A stretch of 64,000 bases of DNA from NCBI GenBank assembly GCA_963693315.1, contig OY856186.1, positions 70,144,019 to 70,208,018 on the forward strand, given 5' to 3'. This DNA comes from Diogma glabrata. Its lineage: Eukaryota; Arthropoda; Insecta; Diptera; Cylindrotomidae. Under the pieces are notes generated by a model. It was not told the DNA's origin. It saw nothing but the letters and a program-made list of their open reading frames with translations, and did no database searches. Positions within the stretch are counted from its first letter, which is position 1. Every line of letters starts with the position of its first letter. The position numbers and the translations under genes are program-made. This document shows, one piece after another, positions 1 to 12,062 of the stretch.

Positions 1-320
1 TTTTTCTTATGTTACACCGTTAAAATTATTTCAAAAAATTAACAGTGTACATTTTTAAAAACTTTGTTCTAATACCTATTTAACGACATATCATTTATGA
101 AAATCGATTGAGTAGTTTTTCTACAATCGCTCGTCAAAATGCACTCACATCACAAAATAACAAAAATTGAGAGGCACCCTGTGAAGACCCCTGGTCAAAA
201 AAAAAATTCTAAGAGAACTTGTATTTTTTATTTATCAAAGACTATCTATAAACAAAAAATAATCAAAATTAAAAGGGGTCAAGTCAAAACATTGTTGAAT
301 CTTCGTGAAATTGCTCATAT
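1..320 (+). repeat. Foldback-arm repeat, copy 3 (cut by window edge)
   Basis: This stretch matches 46356-46676 in the same orientation and 42305-41986 in reverse, with only scattered differences. It ends at the same point as those arms, just after the GTGAAATT.CTCAT motif. Only the outer half of an arm is visible because the window starts inside it. A third copy 42 kb from the palindrome that holds the piggyBac element shows that the arm sequence is a dispersed repeat and not part of that one locus. No coding potential is credible here. Confidence 0.85.
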
Positions 321-2280
321 TCTTAATAAAAACATATAGAAAACATTTATTTAATTCGTTATAATAAAATAAAAATATTGATTTTAACCATCAATTTACA
401 ACAATTGACTCAAATATAACGTCCATATTAATTAGAGCCTAGAGGTATCACAATTCATTGAAAAACACGAAAATTCAGAAAAATATTTCATAAGAAATTC
501 ATTATGGCTTATTTTAATTATAATTGTAGAACGCTCGAATTAAGTATAGATTAATCTAATAATGCTGAAGAAAACAACCTTTATGACTCTCACTTGCTAC
601 TCATGCGGTTTTTTAGTCCATAAACGATATTTGAATATTTTTCTTTCACTTTTTCATGTCTCAAAATAAATCACATATGGGGAGATAATTAAAATCTTTT
701 TTAGACTTCTTTACCGAATTAATCAGAAATTGTTGTGAGTAATTAAACTAAAGTAACTAAGGAAATTCGAACCTTCTATATCAGTGCCGTGATTCGATTC
801 CTGTGACGACAGATATGTTTATCAATCACGCAACCACGGCGATGATTATTCGACTATCGAAACTTTATCATCTTCAATTATATTACCAATTTTTCAAACT
901 TTTATTGCTTTTATTAGTCCAGCTCATGTTGCAAACGAAATATTAAATAAAACTGAACGTAAAAAAATCGACGTCTTGCAAAGCGACACAAAACTTAATT
1001 TTTATTTAATAATCTCACTAGTAGTAACTGAACGAATGAAAACGAGGAAAGCTATTACACAGTTTTGGACACACCCATACGCATTAGTAGCACGCAACAG
1101 TTTTTGTAACAAATTCAGAAAAATTTGTTATTCTCAAAAATTAAAACAAACTAAATACCAACACTTTTAAACATTAAAATTTATTTTTCAAAATCAAATT
1201 AACCTATTTTTTGGTATGAAATTTGGTGGTTGGTGGTTATCATGGCTAGAAATTTCTTTAATTTTTTAAATTTAAATTTGAATAAAATTTCAAAGCCTAT
1301 TTGATAAAATAAGTATTTTTGTTTCTCTGTTTATATATACTTAGCACCAATACTTTTTTTTAACCAATATATGATTACCAATATCCTTGTGGTGTAACAT
1401 TCGAATATAATACTATAAAATAAGTTACTTGATGAGAATGTAAAAGTCTTGTGAACATGATTTTTACGTAATAAATGCACGCCTTACCCATTTCACTGTA
1501 CGAATTACTAAAAAAAATAATTTGTTTTTAAAACCGGTTCTAATTGGGACAAAAGCGTTTTTTTCAAATGCACATTTTTGGCCGGTTTTACCGAAGACCG
1601 GTTGTGAACAAAATACAAGAGAGTATTGCAGTTTGAACAATTTGAACTGTATGGCTTTGGAAATCAACTGAGTTTCACTTCAGAGAGAGAGTTAAGTGTT
1701 GGGCCAGTTTGAATATATCAAATAATTGTTAGAAACATTAGCCTAATGTGTTTAAATAAATTACTCATACCTTCTGAAGATGTCCTAAAGTGACGAAAAT
1801 ATTTGAATTTTAAAATTAAAATAAATTGTACATTTATCTTTAGAGCCGCAAGAAATAATTGCCATTCTATTGTTTTATAAGACACTAATTTTATACTATA
1901 TCTATGTGTATGAAGGTTTGGCGGACAAATAAAGCGAGGTTAACAACTACAGACTAATCAAGTATCTAATGTTACGTTAGTCAAAATTTATTAATCACCA
2001 TCATTTTACGAACTAAGCGTGATTAAATTTTCATAGTAGGCGATGATTTAAAAGAAAGTAAAATACAATATAAACAATTTGATAATCATTTTTAATACCA
2101 CGAAAAGATTAAAAATGATACAGCAGTGAATATAGTTATTTGTCTCAGTAGGACAAAAAGTAGTGGATTTTGGGACGAGTAAAAAGGTTTTACTTTACTT
2201 TACTTTAATTTTGCGAGTTCCAAAATCCACAAATTTTTTGTAAAACATTAAATTTTTTCTCCAACCGTTTTTTAATAAAA
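321..2280. other. AT-rich spacer, no gene seen
   Basis: Apart from the degraded SINE-like piece at 775-890, I see only AT-rich sequence with short chance open frames. I find no splice-consistent exons, RNA genes or terminal repeats. Confidence 0.5.
775..890 (-). repeat. Degenerate tRNA-like SINE fragment
   Basis: Read on the minus strand, this resembles the tRNA-like head of the SINE family at 41.4 and 46.8-47.5 kb. It shows the same order of a TTTC..CTT pre-head, a GATGATAAAG-like stretch, a CATCGCCGTGGTTGCGTGA box-A-like segment and a GAATCGAATCACGG box-B-like segment. It is strongly diverged, so the assignment rests on order and spacing more than on identity. Confidence 0.4.
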
Positions 2281-2740
2281 TATGAAAATATTCGATTATA
2301 TTCTTGATGGGAGATTTTCCATCGGAGTGATGTTATATCACAAATAATTTACTGAATTAAATGTTGATTATGTGTCAATAGACACAAGGGAAGACTAGTC
2401 ATCTTCTTCTCGCCGATACGAGCTTGTTATCCAATACTAGTATGTCTAGAGTATAATTTTTTTGTTTTTTGATACTTCGCTAGAGATGTAGACTAATTTT
2501 TGGTTTATATACGCGTTGACATTTTTTGGTAGTTTATCTAGTTGGCTAGCCCAGATGAGAATGATAAACTTTTTTAAAGTTTAAAATTTTCTCATTGGTT
2601 CGAAACTAGATCGGTCGAAAATTGTATGGATTGCAAAAAATATCATAATTTGCACCTTAATTTTTTAGATTCAGTTCTTATATTCTTGATGGGAGATTTT
2701 CCATCGGAGTGATGTTATATCACAAATAATTTACAGAATT
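2281..2740 (+). repeat. Dispersed repeat with internal duplication
   Basis: A segment with ATTTTCCATCGGAGTGATG followed by TTATATCACAAATAATTTAC occurs twice here, near 2300 and near 2681. It occurs again near 56725. Sequence at 2480-2640 (TTCGCTAGAG, GGCTAGCCCAGATGAGAATG) appears in reverse at 56420-56650. The two loci therefore carry rearranged copies of one non-coding element, probably the interior of the inverted-repeat element at 56196-57143. Confidence 0.6.
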
Positions 2741-3017
2741 AATCGAAAATATTCAATATTTGAATTATATTTAATTTACAGCTCAAACAAAATTTCAATT
2801 TTTTTTCAAATAATAATAAATTTTCTATTCAAACTATGATTTTCGTTTTGCATAGAAATATATATTTGTTTATTTTTTGTCCTAGTAAAAAAATTGATAG
2901 TTTTTAGGACTGCTACTATGAGAACTGGATGCAATACACAAATTTAATATTTTTTGTAAAATATAACCAAACAAAAAGTGTAATTTTTAGTTTGGTTGGA
3001 GAAAATAATACATTATT

Positions 3018-3110
3018 TAATTAGGAGCTAAAGTGATACTTTTTGTGTTGAGTCGATAGTTTGACAATTATAGACGATACACAAAAAGTTACTTTAGCTC
3101 CGAATTAAAT
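3018..3110. repeat. Imperfect hairpin
   Basis: The left arm reads TTAATTAGGAGCTAAAGTGA and then ACTTTTTGTGT. The right arm reads ACACAAAAAGTTACTTTAGC and then TCCGAATTAA. They pair as roughly 35-bp arms around a loop containing TTTGACAATTATAGAC. Related sequence occurs near 54230-54360, so this is likely part of a mobile repeat. Confidence 0.55.
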
Positions 3111-3114
3111 ACAC

Positions 3115-3625
3115 TATTTTTTCGGCAAACGTTTAAATTTTTTATAAATATGAAATAATACATCAAAATTTTTATAAATATAAATTTTTATCGTCATAAT
3201 TACTTCCTTAAAATAGAAAAAAACATTTAAATTTGTATGAATAAAATTTTTTAATCGAAGTAGCTTTTTCAAAATTTCATAATCCAATTGAAATAGTTGT
3301 TATTTTGTTGTCATAGTTATACAATAATTTAAAATTTCATTATCCAATGAAACTGTTTGTTATGTTTTGTTGTCATAGTAACATACAATAATTCAAAATA
3401 TCATAATCCAATGAGAATCAACTTATTTTTTGTTGTCATGGTAATACGATTGGTTTGGAAAAATAACAAAATAACAAATAACACATGATACTTTACATCC
3501 GCCGTAGTATAAAATAAAAAATGGCGTTACTTTTACAGCCGCAGTCAAAAAAGTAAGACTTTAACTAATTCCCTAGCGACAGTAAAGTTAATCTTTACAG
3601 CCGTTTGCCGAAAAAAAAAACTATT
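3115..3625. mobile_element. MITE with internal 60-bp tandem repeats
   Basis: The ends read TTTTTTCGGCAAACG and CGTTTGCCGAAAAAA as inverted repeats, each flanked by TA. This suggests a TA-target, Tc1/mariner-type non-autonomous element. Inside, at about 3270-3450, a unit of 60-65 bp occurs three times; each has a variant of CATAATCCAATTGAAA followed by TTTTGTTGTCATAGT. A related element lies at 7417-7788 and shares the TTGTTGTCATAG motif. No transposase is present. Confidence 0.55.
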
Positions 3626-3819
3626 GCGAATCTGATGCATAGGCTAACTTCACCACAGCTCTGGAACAAAATGTTCTGGATATATAGTGAGCTAAAATCC
3701 ATCAAATACTTTAATTAATGGCTAACCAATGTTCTAGATTTCGCATAGTTCTAATTATAAAAACATTAAACAAAACTGTAGTTGTTGAAAAATAGAAATT
3801 CTGTTGTACGAGAAAATGT

Positions 3820-4440
3820 AAGTTTTACCGGAAGTGACAAACCGGAAGTTGGAATGCAGAACTGTTACAAATCATACTCTTAGCACGTATACCAAGAGTA
3901 ATCAAAATCAATTATCAAGACCTGATCTTATTGAAGTTTCAAATAAACAGGTGCTCGGAAGGTCCCCACCACTTATTCCAATATCGTCCAAAAACTAATC
4001 AGTTTTTTGTTATTTAAATCTCTATATTTTATGATAGTATCATCAAAATCATTTAATTATTGTAGGCTGTAGTGTGCAAAAAGACACTGAAAAAAATTCA
4101 ATAAATTGCAAAAAAAAATTTTTAACCTTAAGTGAAAAACCAGAAGTTGGGATGCAAAATTGTTGTAATACGTACTAAATGCGTATGTACCAAGTTTTAT
4201 CCAAATAGATTTACAGGTACAGACGTTATGAAGCTTTCAAAAACCCAGGTGCTGGGGGACCCCCTACCACTTTGTTCAATACGACTCAAAAACTCAGCTC
4301 TTTGCTCTACATATTTGCATGTTTTTTTAAAGTGTCATCAAAATTCATTCACAAACGAATGTTGGTTGTATGTTCCGAATAAACATAAGAAACAGTGAAA
4401 ACAACTACCTGTTGTATAGTGGACCCCCCCAACCTTTCTC
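3820..4440 (+). repeat. Two diverged tandem units of about 305 bp
   Basis: The unit starting near 3825 (CCGGAAGTGACAAACCGG AAGTTGG, TGCAGAACTGTTAC, CAGGTGCTCGGAAGGTCC) is repeated near 4130 (AAGTGAAAAACCAGAAGTTG, TGCAAAATTGTTG, CAGGTGCTGGGGGACC). Each unit ends with a TCATCAAAAT.ATT segment. The repeats are heavily diverged. The open frames over them carry no recognisable domain. Confidence 0.55.
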
Positions 4441-4539
4441 CAAAGCACCCCAAAAGCTAACAAAATCGTTCTCATATTGTCTGAAACCTTTTACCAACGT
4501 TTCATGAAAATCGATTTGAACTTGTAGGCTACAGTAGGG

Positions 4540-5060
4540 ACATTATCAATACCACTTGCTTGAGAAATTTTCCAAAAAATTATGAGAATTTATCAACGAA
4601 CGAGGGGAATTTGTTTAGAAAATTTTTTGCCATTTCTCATTTTTTTATATATTTTTTATGAATTATGTGTTGGCCTACTGCGATATCAGTTAATCATTTC
4701 AAAAATTATTTGATAATTTTTAATATCCCAGTAGGCCAGACGTATAACTATTTGTTATTAGTATAATTCAAATGTTATTGGTGAAATTGAATGAGGTTAC
4801 ATTTTAGATAATTTACATTTTAGATAATTTCATTGGGTTAAATTAAAATAAAACTAAGGCAAAACATTTTCAGTATAGCAATTTCCCAAGGGCGGTGATA
4901 ATTCGAAATAATTTTTTGCCAAAAATTTCGAAAGCAAATATATTGATAAAAGCACGAGGCCGTAGACCGAGGGCTTTTATCAATACCACTTGCTTGAGGA
5001 ATTTCCCAAAAAATTATGAGAATTTATCACCGAACGGGGGTATTCGTTTAGAAAATTTTT
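4540..5060. repeat. Direct repeat and foldback
   Basis: About 85 bp at 4545-4640 (TTATCAATACCACTTGCTTG, AAAAAATTATGAGAATTTATC) recurs at 4975-5060. Around the second copy, TTGATAAAAGC at 4950 and GCTTTTATCAA at 4974 form a hairpin stem. Weaker pairing extends outward to GGGCGGTGATAATT near 4890 and its complement near 5030. This fits a foldback MITE with a solo arm nearby. Confidence 0.45.
4672..4736. repeat. Small hairpin element
   Basis: TTGGCCTACTGCGATAT at the left pairs with AATATCCCAGTAGGCCA at the right, around about 30 bp of AT-rich loop. This is MITE-like, but too short to place in a family. Confidence 0.5.
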
Positions 5061-5099
5061 GCCATTTTTCTTTTCTTTATATATCCTCTATCTTCTTCT

Positions 5100-6060
5100 T
5101 CTATATATGTATATAAAAATGAATGTTTGTTTGTTCCTATTTGATAATCTCCGAAACCACTGCACCTATTTCAAAAATTCTTTCACTATTTGAAAGGTAT
5201 ATTATGCCAGATGAACATAGGTTATATATTATGTATATAAATGGAACCCTAGGGGCCTTATAATTATCTTAAGGGGTTTGGCCGAAATGTTGATAATTAT
5301 TTTAGTTGGGTTTTTATTTAAATATCATTTTGTAAACTTGGCTTGCTTTGATCAATGATTTTTACGTCGAACATAATTTTATGAACAACATTTGTATATC
5401 AAAATTGTATATTATACATTTGTATATCAAAATTATATATATTGGAATTTAACACATCATGATCTTACAAATTTTTTCATCTACACCAAATATGTTATTG
5501 GTTTGCAATTGTATGTAATACATGTTTCTAAAACTAAGTGAAGATAGTTGATAACATCGGTTATATCGATTTAAAGCTCAAAATTACGAAAAGGAATTCG
5601 CACAAATATACTATACAAAGAAGCATAGCTTATGAATAATCAAACACGGATAGCAATCATGATAAACAAACTAACTAAAATGGTGGCACTTAGGCGGCAA
5701 CACGTTTGCAATAGTGATTTGCAAACGGTAACAATGCATTAATACCAATGAATTTAACATATCTTCCCGCCCGCAGGAACATATGTAAAATTTAAAATTT
5801 TGGATCTATGGGTGTGACAACCCCGCGTACTTTAGTACCTGCTATTGGCAAATCAGTTAACGTGAGATATTGTATACCACTGGCAATGGCAGTAGATGTC
5901 ACTGATATAAGTGGATAAGTGATATTTTAGGGGTGCTAGGGAATGAACTGTTTTCAATCAACGATAGGACCTTTAGTCTTAGTTATGGAGTATTCTTTGA
6001 CGACGAACGGTTATTTTTTAAATAAAATGTGTTTTGGGTACTAAAGGAATTACAATGTGT
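5100..6060 (+). mobile_element. Helitron-like non-coding repeat, copy A
   Basis: The 5' edge (TATATATGTATATAAAAATG then AATGTTTGTTTGTTCC) is typical of the start of insect Helitron or Helentron elements. The whole segment matches, in reverse, 28620-28284 plus 21843-21361, which is the copy that copia interrupted. Here the site is unbroken: ACATG at 5520-5524 is the paralogous empty site for that insertion. Toward 6010-6060 it ends in an inverted piece of the LINE 3' tail (TTTAAATAAAATGTG). The same junction exists in copy B, so the LINE tail was already part of the unit before the two copies dispersed. Confidence 0.6.
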
Positions 6061-6259
6061 GCCATATATGCTGGATTGAGGAAAACAATGCATTACATGA
6101 TCCTGGTATATGCTTCTAGCACTAGGATAATTAGTAACCCAATAGCTTTGTTTTCCTGCAAATTTGAAAAAAAATGTATTTTACTTTTATTTCCTCCATC
6201 CTATCATGAAATTATTTAGTTTTCCATTCTATAAAAAGAACATAAAAAACCACAAAAAA

Positions 6260-6352
6260 AAAGAAATTTGCGTCCATCAACGTCTTAAAAAGCATGATGT
6301 TGTGGAACCTAGGTCTGAAAAGGTTTTTGTGTGTTGTTGTGACACATATTAT
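6260..6352 (+). repeat. 5'-truncated LINE 3' tail
   Basis: The sequence (CATCAACGTCTTAAAAAGCATG, then CCTAGGTCTGAAAAGG, then TGTTGTTGTGACACATATT) matches the last codons and 3' UTR of the LINE at 60980-61065. Only about 90 bp remain. Confidence 0.65.
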
Positions 6353-6414
6353 AATTCAAAATATTTCAAATACATACTTTGAAATTGCACAAATTTTTTT
6401 GAAGTTTTCGGTGA

Positions 6415-6731
6415 AAAAGATGATGAACAATGTCATTGAAGCTGCAATTTTGATTGGAAAATTCAAAGGAGAAGATGTAGTGTTACCACGTATTTCTATG
6501 ATACCAACAGATATGGCATTTGAATTCAAACGTTGTCTCCAGTGCAACTATTGCAATGACCATCAACAAAGCACAAGGACAGTTACTGCAAGCATGTGGA
6601 CTAGATTTGGAGAATCCATGCTTCTCATACTGTATGTGGCTAACGCGTTAGGAAAACCTTCTGATTTATTCGTGTACGCACTAGATGGAAAAACAAAAAA
6701 TATAGTGTTTCCACAAGCTGTACTCGAATAA
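6415..6731 (+). pseudogene. Helitron Pif1-type helicase, C-terminal fragment (frameshifted)
   Basis: The translated fragment is the end of the Helitron Rep/helicase protein, the 5'-3' Pif1/RecD-like helicase that drives rolling-circle transposition. Visible landmarks are NNVIEAAILIGKFKGEDV, PRISMIPTDMAFEFKR, then in the next frame AMTINKAQGQ (the conserved helicase motif near the C-terminus), and then, back in the first frame, GKPSDLFVYALDGKTKN, close to the natural terminus. Two compensating frameshifts, around 6530 and 6640, break it. Upstream helicase motifs are absent here. A differently decayed fragment of the preceding part of the same protein lies at 39347-39083. This is a relic with no function as it stands. 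Confidence 0.8.
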
Positions 6732-7416
6732 ATAAATAGAATTAAATTGACATTTTGAAATTCTTTCCATATTAAAATAAATAAGTTGCAATAAAAATGA
6801 CACAATGTAAATTGAATGTTATCATAACGAGTTTTTTCGAATTTTCTTTTTTATGAATTTTCTTTATTTTGATCCTTTATAACTTTTGACCCCCTCATTT
6901 CCGCAAATTTTTTTTTTCATAATTAGGATGCAGAGGACCTAATCTTTCTATTTATCTGAAAAAAAACGCAAATCTATTTGGAGGAATAAACTAGGATAAT
7001 GCCAATCGTATTAATATTTCGAATTCAAATTTTGAATTTCTTTATAAATGGTTTCTAACAAAAATTGATGGCATGTAGTGGTTCGAATTATGGAAGTTTC
7101 ACTGCACTTCAATTTTAAAAGGAAAAATTCATGATATAAGACCAAAGAAAATTTTTTTCATGGAAGTAGTTATTAACTTTATTCAACTACATACTATTAT
7201 AATGGATAAAACATTTTATATTTTAAACAAGCCTCATTCTGTTGTCAGGGAAATGTTAACGCGTCCCAACCACGGTGAAGTTGTTTGCAAATATTTTTTC
7301 GTTGTTTGAATAATAAACTCCCAACTTCGAGATGAGGTTGTCATTACTTCAATTTTTTTCAGTGCAGAAATCCAATAAATTATAAATGTTCAACTAGCAT
7401 TTTTCGATAAAACCAC
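6732..7416. other. AT-rich spacer
   Basis: I see no supported gene, RNA or terminal repeat in this stretch. Confidence 0.45.
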
Positions 7417-7788
7417 TTTTTTATTCGCCTACATATTAAAGTGTTACTTTATTACTGTGATTTGCGGCTTTCAAGTATCACTTTTCAACTATTTATTTTG
7501 TTGTCATAGCTACGTCCAAAAAAGTAAAAAGCATTTGTATTTGTTTAAATTCTATAAAAAATAAAATTTTTTATCTAAGCAACCCTTAAATTCCAAATTT
7601 CATTATTCAATTAAAATAGTTGTTATCATTTGTTGTCATAGCTACACAATAATTTGGAAAAAATAATAAATATTTTGTCAAAGGTTACTTGTTCCACATA
7701 TTTTTATTTTAAAATTTATGAAAATTTATAATTTTAATTTAGAATAAACAACTTTTCTTAAAATATTTTGCTTGCGGCGAATAAAAAA
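7417..7788. mobile_element. MITE related to 3115-3625
   Basis: The ends TTTTTTATTCGCC and GGCGAATAAAAAA are inverted repeats. The interior shares the CAATTAAAATAGTTGTTA and TTGTTGTCATAGCTAC motifs with the element at 3115-3625, but as fewer repeat units. No coding sequence is present. Confidence 0.5.
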
Positions 7789-7925
7789 TAGTATATGATG
7801 CACGGACGTAAGCTATTTTGAACTTAATGTGGGTGCAAATCTCGGCTAGCGCCTCGATTTGTAAACCCCACATCCGTCCAAAATCTTTAGCTTTACGTCC
7901 TAGCATCATAATGTACTATTTTACA
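7781..7925. repeat. Hairpin element, about 45-bp arms
   Basis: ATGATGCACGGACGTAAGCT at the left pairs with AGCTTTACGTCCTAGCATCAT, minus a few mismatches, at the right. The inner GAACTTAATGTGGG pairs partly with CCCCACATCCGTCC. The centre is GCTAGCGCC-rich. It abuts the preceding MITE. Confidence 0.55.
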
Positions 7926-8979
7926 CTCACTTGTACATCAATTTAACGAAGTTTGTGAAAGTTATTAGCAAAATCCCAATACTTTACCGAAAACTGTGAA
8001 AAACGACCAAAGATTCAACATTGAAAAATGACTTAAAATTTGCCACATATCTCCATTTCAGAACAGTAAAATAAAAATCCTGAATTAGTTTTTTTCATGT
8101 CAACACCAGTAACGAACATACCAAATTTTCACATTTTTAAAAAAAATCACCAAAAATTTGACTAGTAAATGTAAATTTTCAAAAGAATAGCTCATGTCAC
8201 AACTCACATGTGACCCACGAAAATAATGATAGTGATAGTTCCACGGATCCTGTAAACATGTATGACACAGAAAACATTGGCAATGCTTCCTAGATTATAA
8301 ATTTAAAGTTATCTGTTTAGAAATAAATAAAGTTTCGACACCGTAATTTTTTATTTGTAAAGTTCCTCAAATAAATGTATAAATCCGAACAAACTAAAAA
8401 AGTATATTTTAGAAACAAAGCATCACTAATATAAAAACAAATCATACGAATTTTATGAGGAAAAAGAACGAACTGAAAAATCAAAAGATCCGTATCGGGG
8501 TCGATTACGTTTTTTAGAATTCACTGATCTAATGCGCGGATCGGACAAATTTTTGAAAAAAAGTGGATAAAGTGATGGAGGGGAATGTCAACCTTAAGAT
8601 TCTTTTCTGCATCCCATCTGACGCTTTTTGCCTTCGCATGTGTTGCATAGATTAGAAATACAATGATCCGAAAATGATAAAAAGAATGTACCCTATTATT
8701 GTTTACCTAGATGTATAAAATAATTTAGGTTTAAACAATTATTTAAAATTTAAATTAAAAAAATTCTTGAAATATTTACACGGCCCTACAAATAAACATT
8801 TCGCGGCCCCTTGATAAGAATTCCTGCTGTAGAAAAATCCATTGTGTATAAATCTACTATTTTCATGCATATAAGCGTTTAAATCTTTTTTTTGTCAAAT
8901 AAAAAAATATAGTAAGTTCATTAAGTACAAACCATTTAGTTTTGTTTTCTTTGGAAGTTGCTATGGACTACTACACTTA
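7926..8979. other. AT-rich spacer
   Basis: No gene or repeat boundary could be supported in this stretch. Confidence 0.45.
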
Positions 8980-9127
8980 AGTATGCTACAGACCTACAAT
9001 CAATTTGTCAATCAATCGAAAAACGAAAATAAACGAAATAAAATTTAGGCAAAAATCCCCTAAATTTTATTTCGTTTATTTTCGTTTTCAATTGATTGAC
9101 AAATTGATTGTAGGTTTGTAGCATACT
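8980..9127. mobile_element. Palindromic MITE, TTA target duplication
   Basis: Arms of about 67 bp (AGTATGCTACAGACCTACAA inward, mirrored by TTGTAGGTTTGTAGCATACT with one or two mismatches) surround a 13-bp loop GGCAAAAATCCCC. TTA flanks both sides, at 8977-8979 and 9128-9130. A 3-bp TTA/TAA target is characteristic of the PIF/Harbinger superfamily, so this is probably a Harbinger-type MITE. Confidence 0.7.
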
Positions 9128-9130
9128 TTA

Positions 9131-11110
9131 TACTAACACAAGATATTTTTTCAAATTATTTATTTTTTGACAAATTAATTTATATTTAATCAAAATTAAT
9201 AAGCAGAGAACATTTAAGCTATATGTACGTAAGGATGATGACTAAGATTTTTTGAGAACACAAACTTAATTGGAATTAGTTTAAGTATTAATCATTGAAT
9301 TGGAATAACAAATATAGTATGAATAAATATAATTTATTAAATGGATCAATTCTACGTGAGACTTATTAAAGGTTTATAAAGTGGGGTCAGAATAGGTAAT
9401 ATCAACAAAAGTGGATGTTTCACTGAATAGTTCTTTGATACCATTTTAGAACTGTAGTGACTGAAGAAATACTATAAATTAGTGGGATACAATATTTAAT
9501 ATTTTCTAGAAGGGATTATTGCTATTGGAGGTAGCATTTAGATTGGTAGTTTCATGACTTTTCTCAGTCAAAATATTACATAATTTTCTCGTACTTCTTC
9601 CCATCAAAGAGAAAACTAAACTTAATTAATATATTTATTATTGATTCCATAGATGTAATTCAAGTTTGCAAAACTAGTTACTTAACCTTAAAAGTATAAA
9701 GATACGTAATAAATACACATAAGTTGTAAGTGGTTAGAATTTCAAAGAAATTATTTTATTTCTATTTAATTTCCTATAAGTTACAACAAATGTTTAATAT
9801 GGTATATACAAGGTCAGCAAAAACGTGCAAAAATTAATAGTTGCTTTGTATTGCTTAGTTTACATAGAAAAGTCGAATAAAACTATTATTTTTTGGTAAT
9901 TGTTAACAAGAATTCGGTTAGAAAAGTTATCAGCATACCAACAGAGATAATTGTCACTTAGTCTATCGAGTGTGATTATTCGATCTCTCCATAGGACATT
10001 TTGCTACAAGAGATGAAAACATTGTTTTTTCGTGATTAAACATTTGTTTAGCAAGTTTAAAAACCAAAAACGCTTTTATCTCCTGTAGTAAATTCAAATT
10101 TTTCTATCATAACATATAAATATAAAAGATATTTATTGTAAATTATTAAATTTAAAATGAAAACATAACATTAAAAATTCATATTCTATTTATGCATGGT
10201 TGTTTTGATTTAAATTCTTTGTAAAATAACATGAAAATACTATAGCATCTACAATTTTTTATTTAGCGAAATGATTTTACACTAGTGGAAAAAATTCCAT
10301 TTTCACAGGGGATTAAGCCACCTTGAAATTAAACTTTTCATATGCTACCGTAGAAAAAATATTTTATTTATTTGTTTATTGACTACTCTGGTCTTTTGGT
10401 CTATAATCTTTTGACGTTTTGTTACGACCAAAATCCTCCTACTACTTATTAACTACAGACGAGCCCATTTTGGTGGTACATTTCTCCAACAGATATTATT
10501 TTCGTTTATTTATTTGCTTATACGCGGAGTACAGTATTTAATTTAAAACGTCATCGTTCTCATTCAAATAATTAAATCTAGTCAACTGTACAGAAAATTA
10601 TTTCTGTTTTTGTACACAAACAAAAATAAATTTAAAACAGAAAGAGAAAAACTTGTCGTAATTTATAATTACATTATAAATATATTATTTATATAATATA
10701 TTATATCATAATTAAAATATAATATTTTTTCAGTTTGTTGATATTCAGAATTTCGGGATCTTCCTTTTTAAATGATTTTGTATTGTTGAAGACCTTTTTT
10801 TCTGTTTGGACAAATTGAAAATTTCTTGTTTGAGTTGCATTTCGTTTGAAAATGAAAAAAAGAAGAAAAAAAACTAAAATACGCAGGATGAATAAAATTC
10901 TTTCTTGTATAATCACGTATACATTTTTGAAAAAAGATAATTATATTTTTGGCTCTTGAAAAGATTCCATTTGTAGTATTGAAAATAATATAAAGATGTC
11001 AAGTGCAAATATACTTAATTTTTTTTGTAAAAGTAATGTGATCATTGTACAAATTTGTATCTTTTTACTGGTTGGTTTAAGATTTTTAATTTAAATAGAA
11101 TTTAACTGAC
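9131..11110. other. AT-rich spacer
   Basis: About 2 kb without a supportable gene. The region around 10670-10735 is almost pure A/T. Short open frames here look random. Confidence 0.45.
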
Positions 11111-11119
11111 AATATAATA

Positions 11120-11890
11120 ATCAGAAAGTGCCAGATCTGGGGAATATGGTGTGGCAGTACATTTCATCCAAGCTGCAAAAGCTCTTGACGAGCAACAAGC
11201 TTGCATGAGGTCACGCATTATCTTTGTAAAACATAACACCTTTTCTATTGATCAATTCTGTTCTGACCTTTTCTGTTTAAGTGAATCATTCAGTTTATGA
11301 CAGTACACTTCAGAATTGATCGTGATGTTCTTTTGTAGAAGCTAAAAATATGATTCCTTTGAAATCCCACCAAACAGAAAGCATCACCTTTTTTGATGAT
11401 TATCGGCTTTCGAGGTGCTTTGTGCCGGTTCATCTTTTTTACTCCATGATTTCTTGCGTTTAACATTGTTGTAGACAACTCATTTCTCGTCCTCAGTGAT
11501 GTGTTTTAAAAATCGATCATTTTCTTGACGTTTGAGAAGTAAATCACAGACGTAAACGCGATAACACAAACTTCTTTCTGTAAGAATGTTTTAAATGATC
11601 ATGAACGGTCGAATTTGAAAAATTTAGTCCCTCAGCGATCTCACGTCTATGTTTAGCCGGTTTAATGCCTTTATTGTTTCTTCCTCTGCTTCAGTTGACC
11701 TACCAAAATGTGGGGCATGTTCAATATCAAAATTGCTGGATGAAAATTTGGTAAACCACTTTTGACACTGGCATCTGGACATAGTCTCCATACACATCGA
11801 ATAATTTTTTTTTGCTTGAACAGCATTTTTAACTTTTCGATAGTAAAATAATAAAATATGTCGCAAATGTTGCTTTCCGAACAACCTTAT
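11120..11890 (-). pseudogene. mariner transposase pseudogene
   Basis: A decayed Tc1/mariner-family cut-and-paste transposase, read from 11884 downward. The N-terminal helix-turn-helix region is clear: HLRHILLFYYRKVKNAVQAK, then CQKWFTKFSSSNFDIEHAPH and GRSTEAEEETIKAL. After a frameshift the catalytic domain appears in pieces: DEK.VVYNNVKRKKSWSK (first catalytic region, where the usual GDE is changed), QKNITINSEVYCHKL, and near 11135 YSPDLAL (the third acidic residue region). Stops and frameshifts disrupt it throughout. By motif it belongs near the irritans/mellifera mariners. I could not identify its terminal repeats. Confidence 0.85.
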
Positions 11891-12062
11891 ATATTTATCA
11901 CACTTGCTCTATTTTCTTTCAGTCTTCAAATTCAAAAACGGCAAAAGTGAAAACTAAAAATATTTTATTTTCATCCGTTAAGAAACCCTGAATTTTTAAA
12001 AAATTTATTTCTTTGAGTCCTGCCAATGTAGATTCAAATCAAATTACAATAAAAGAAAAATG

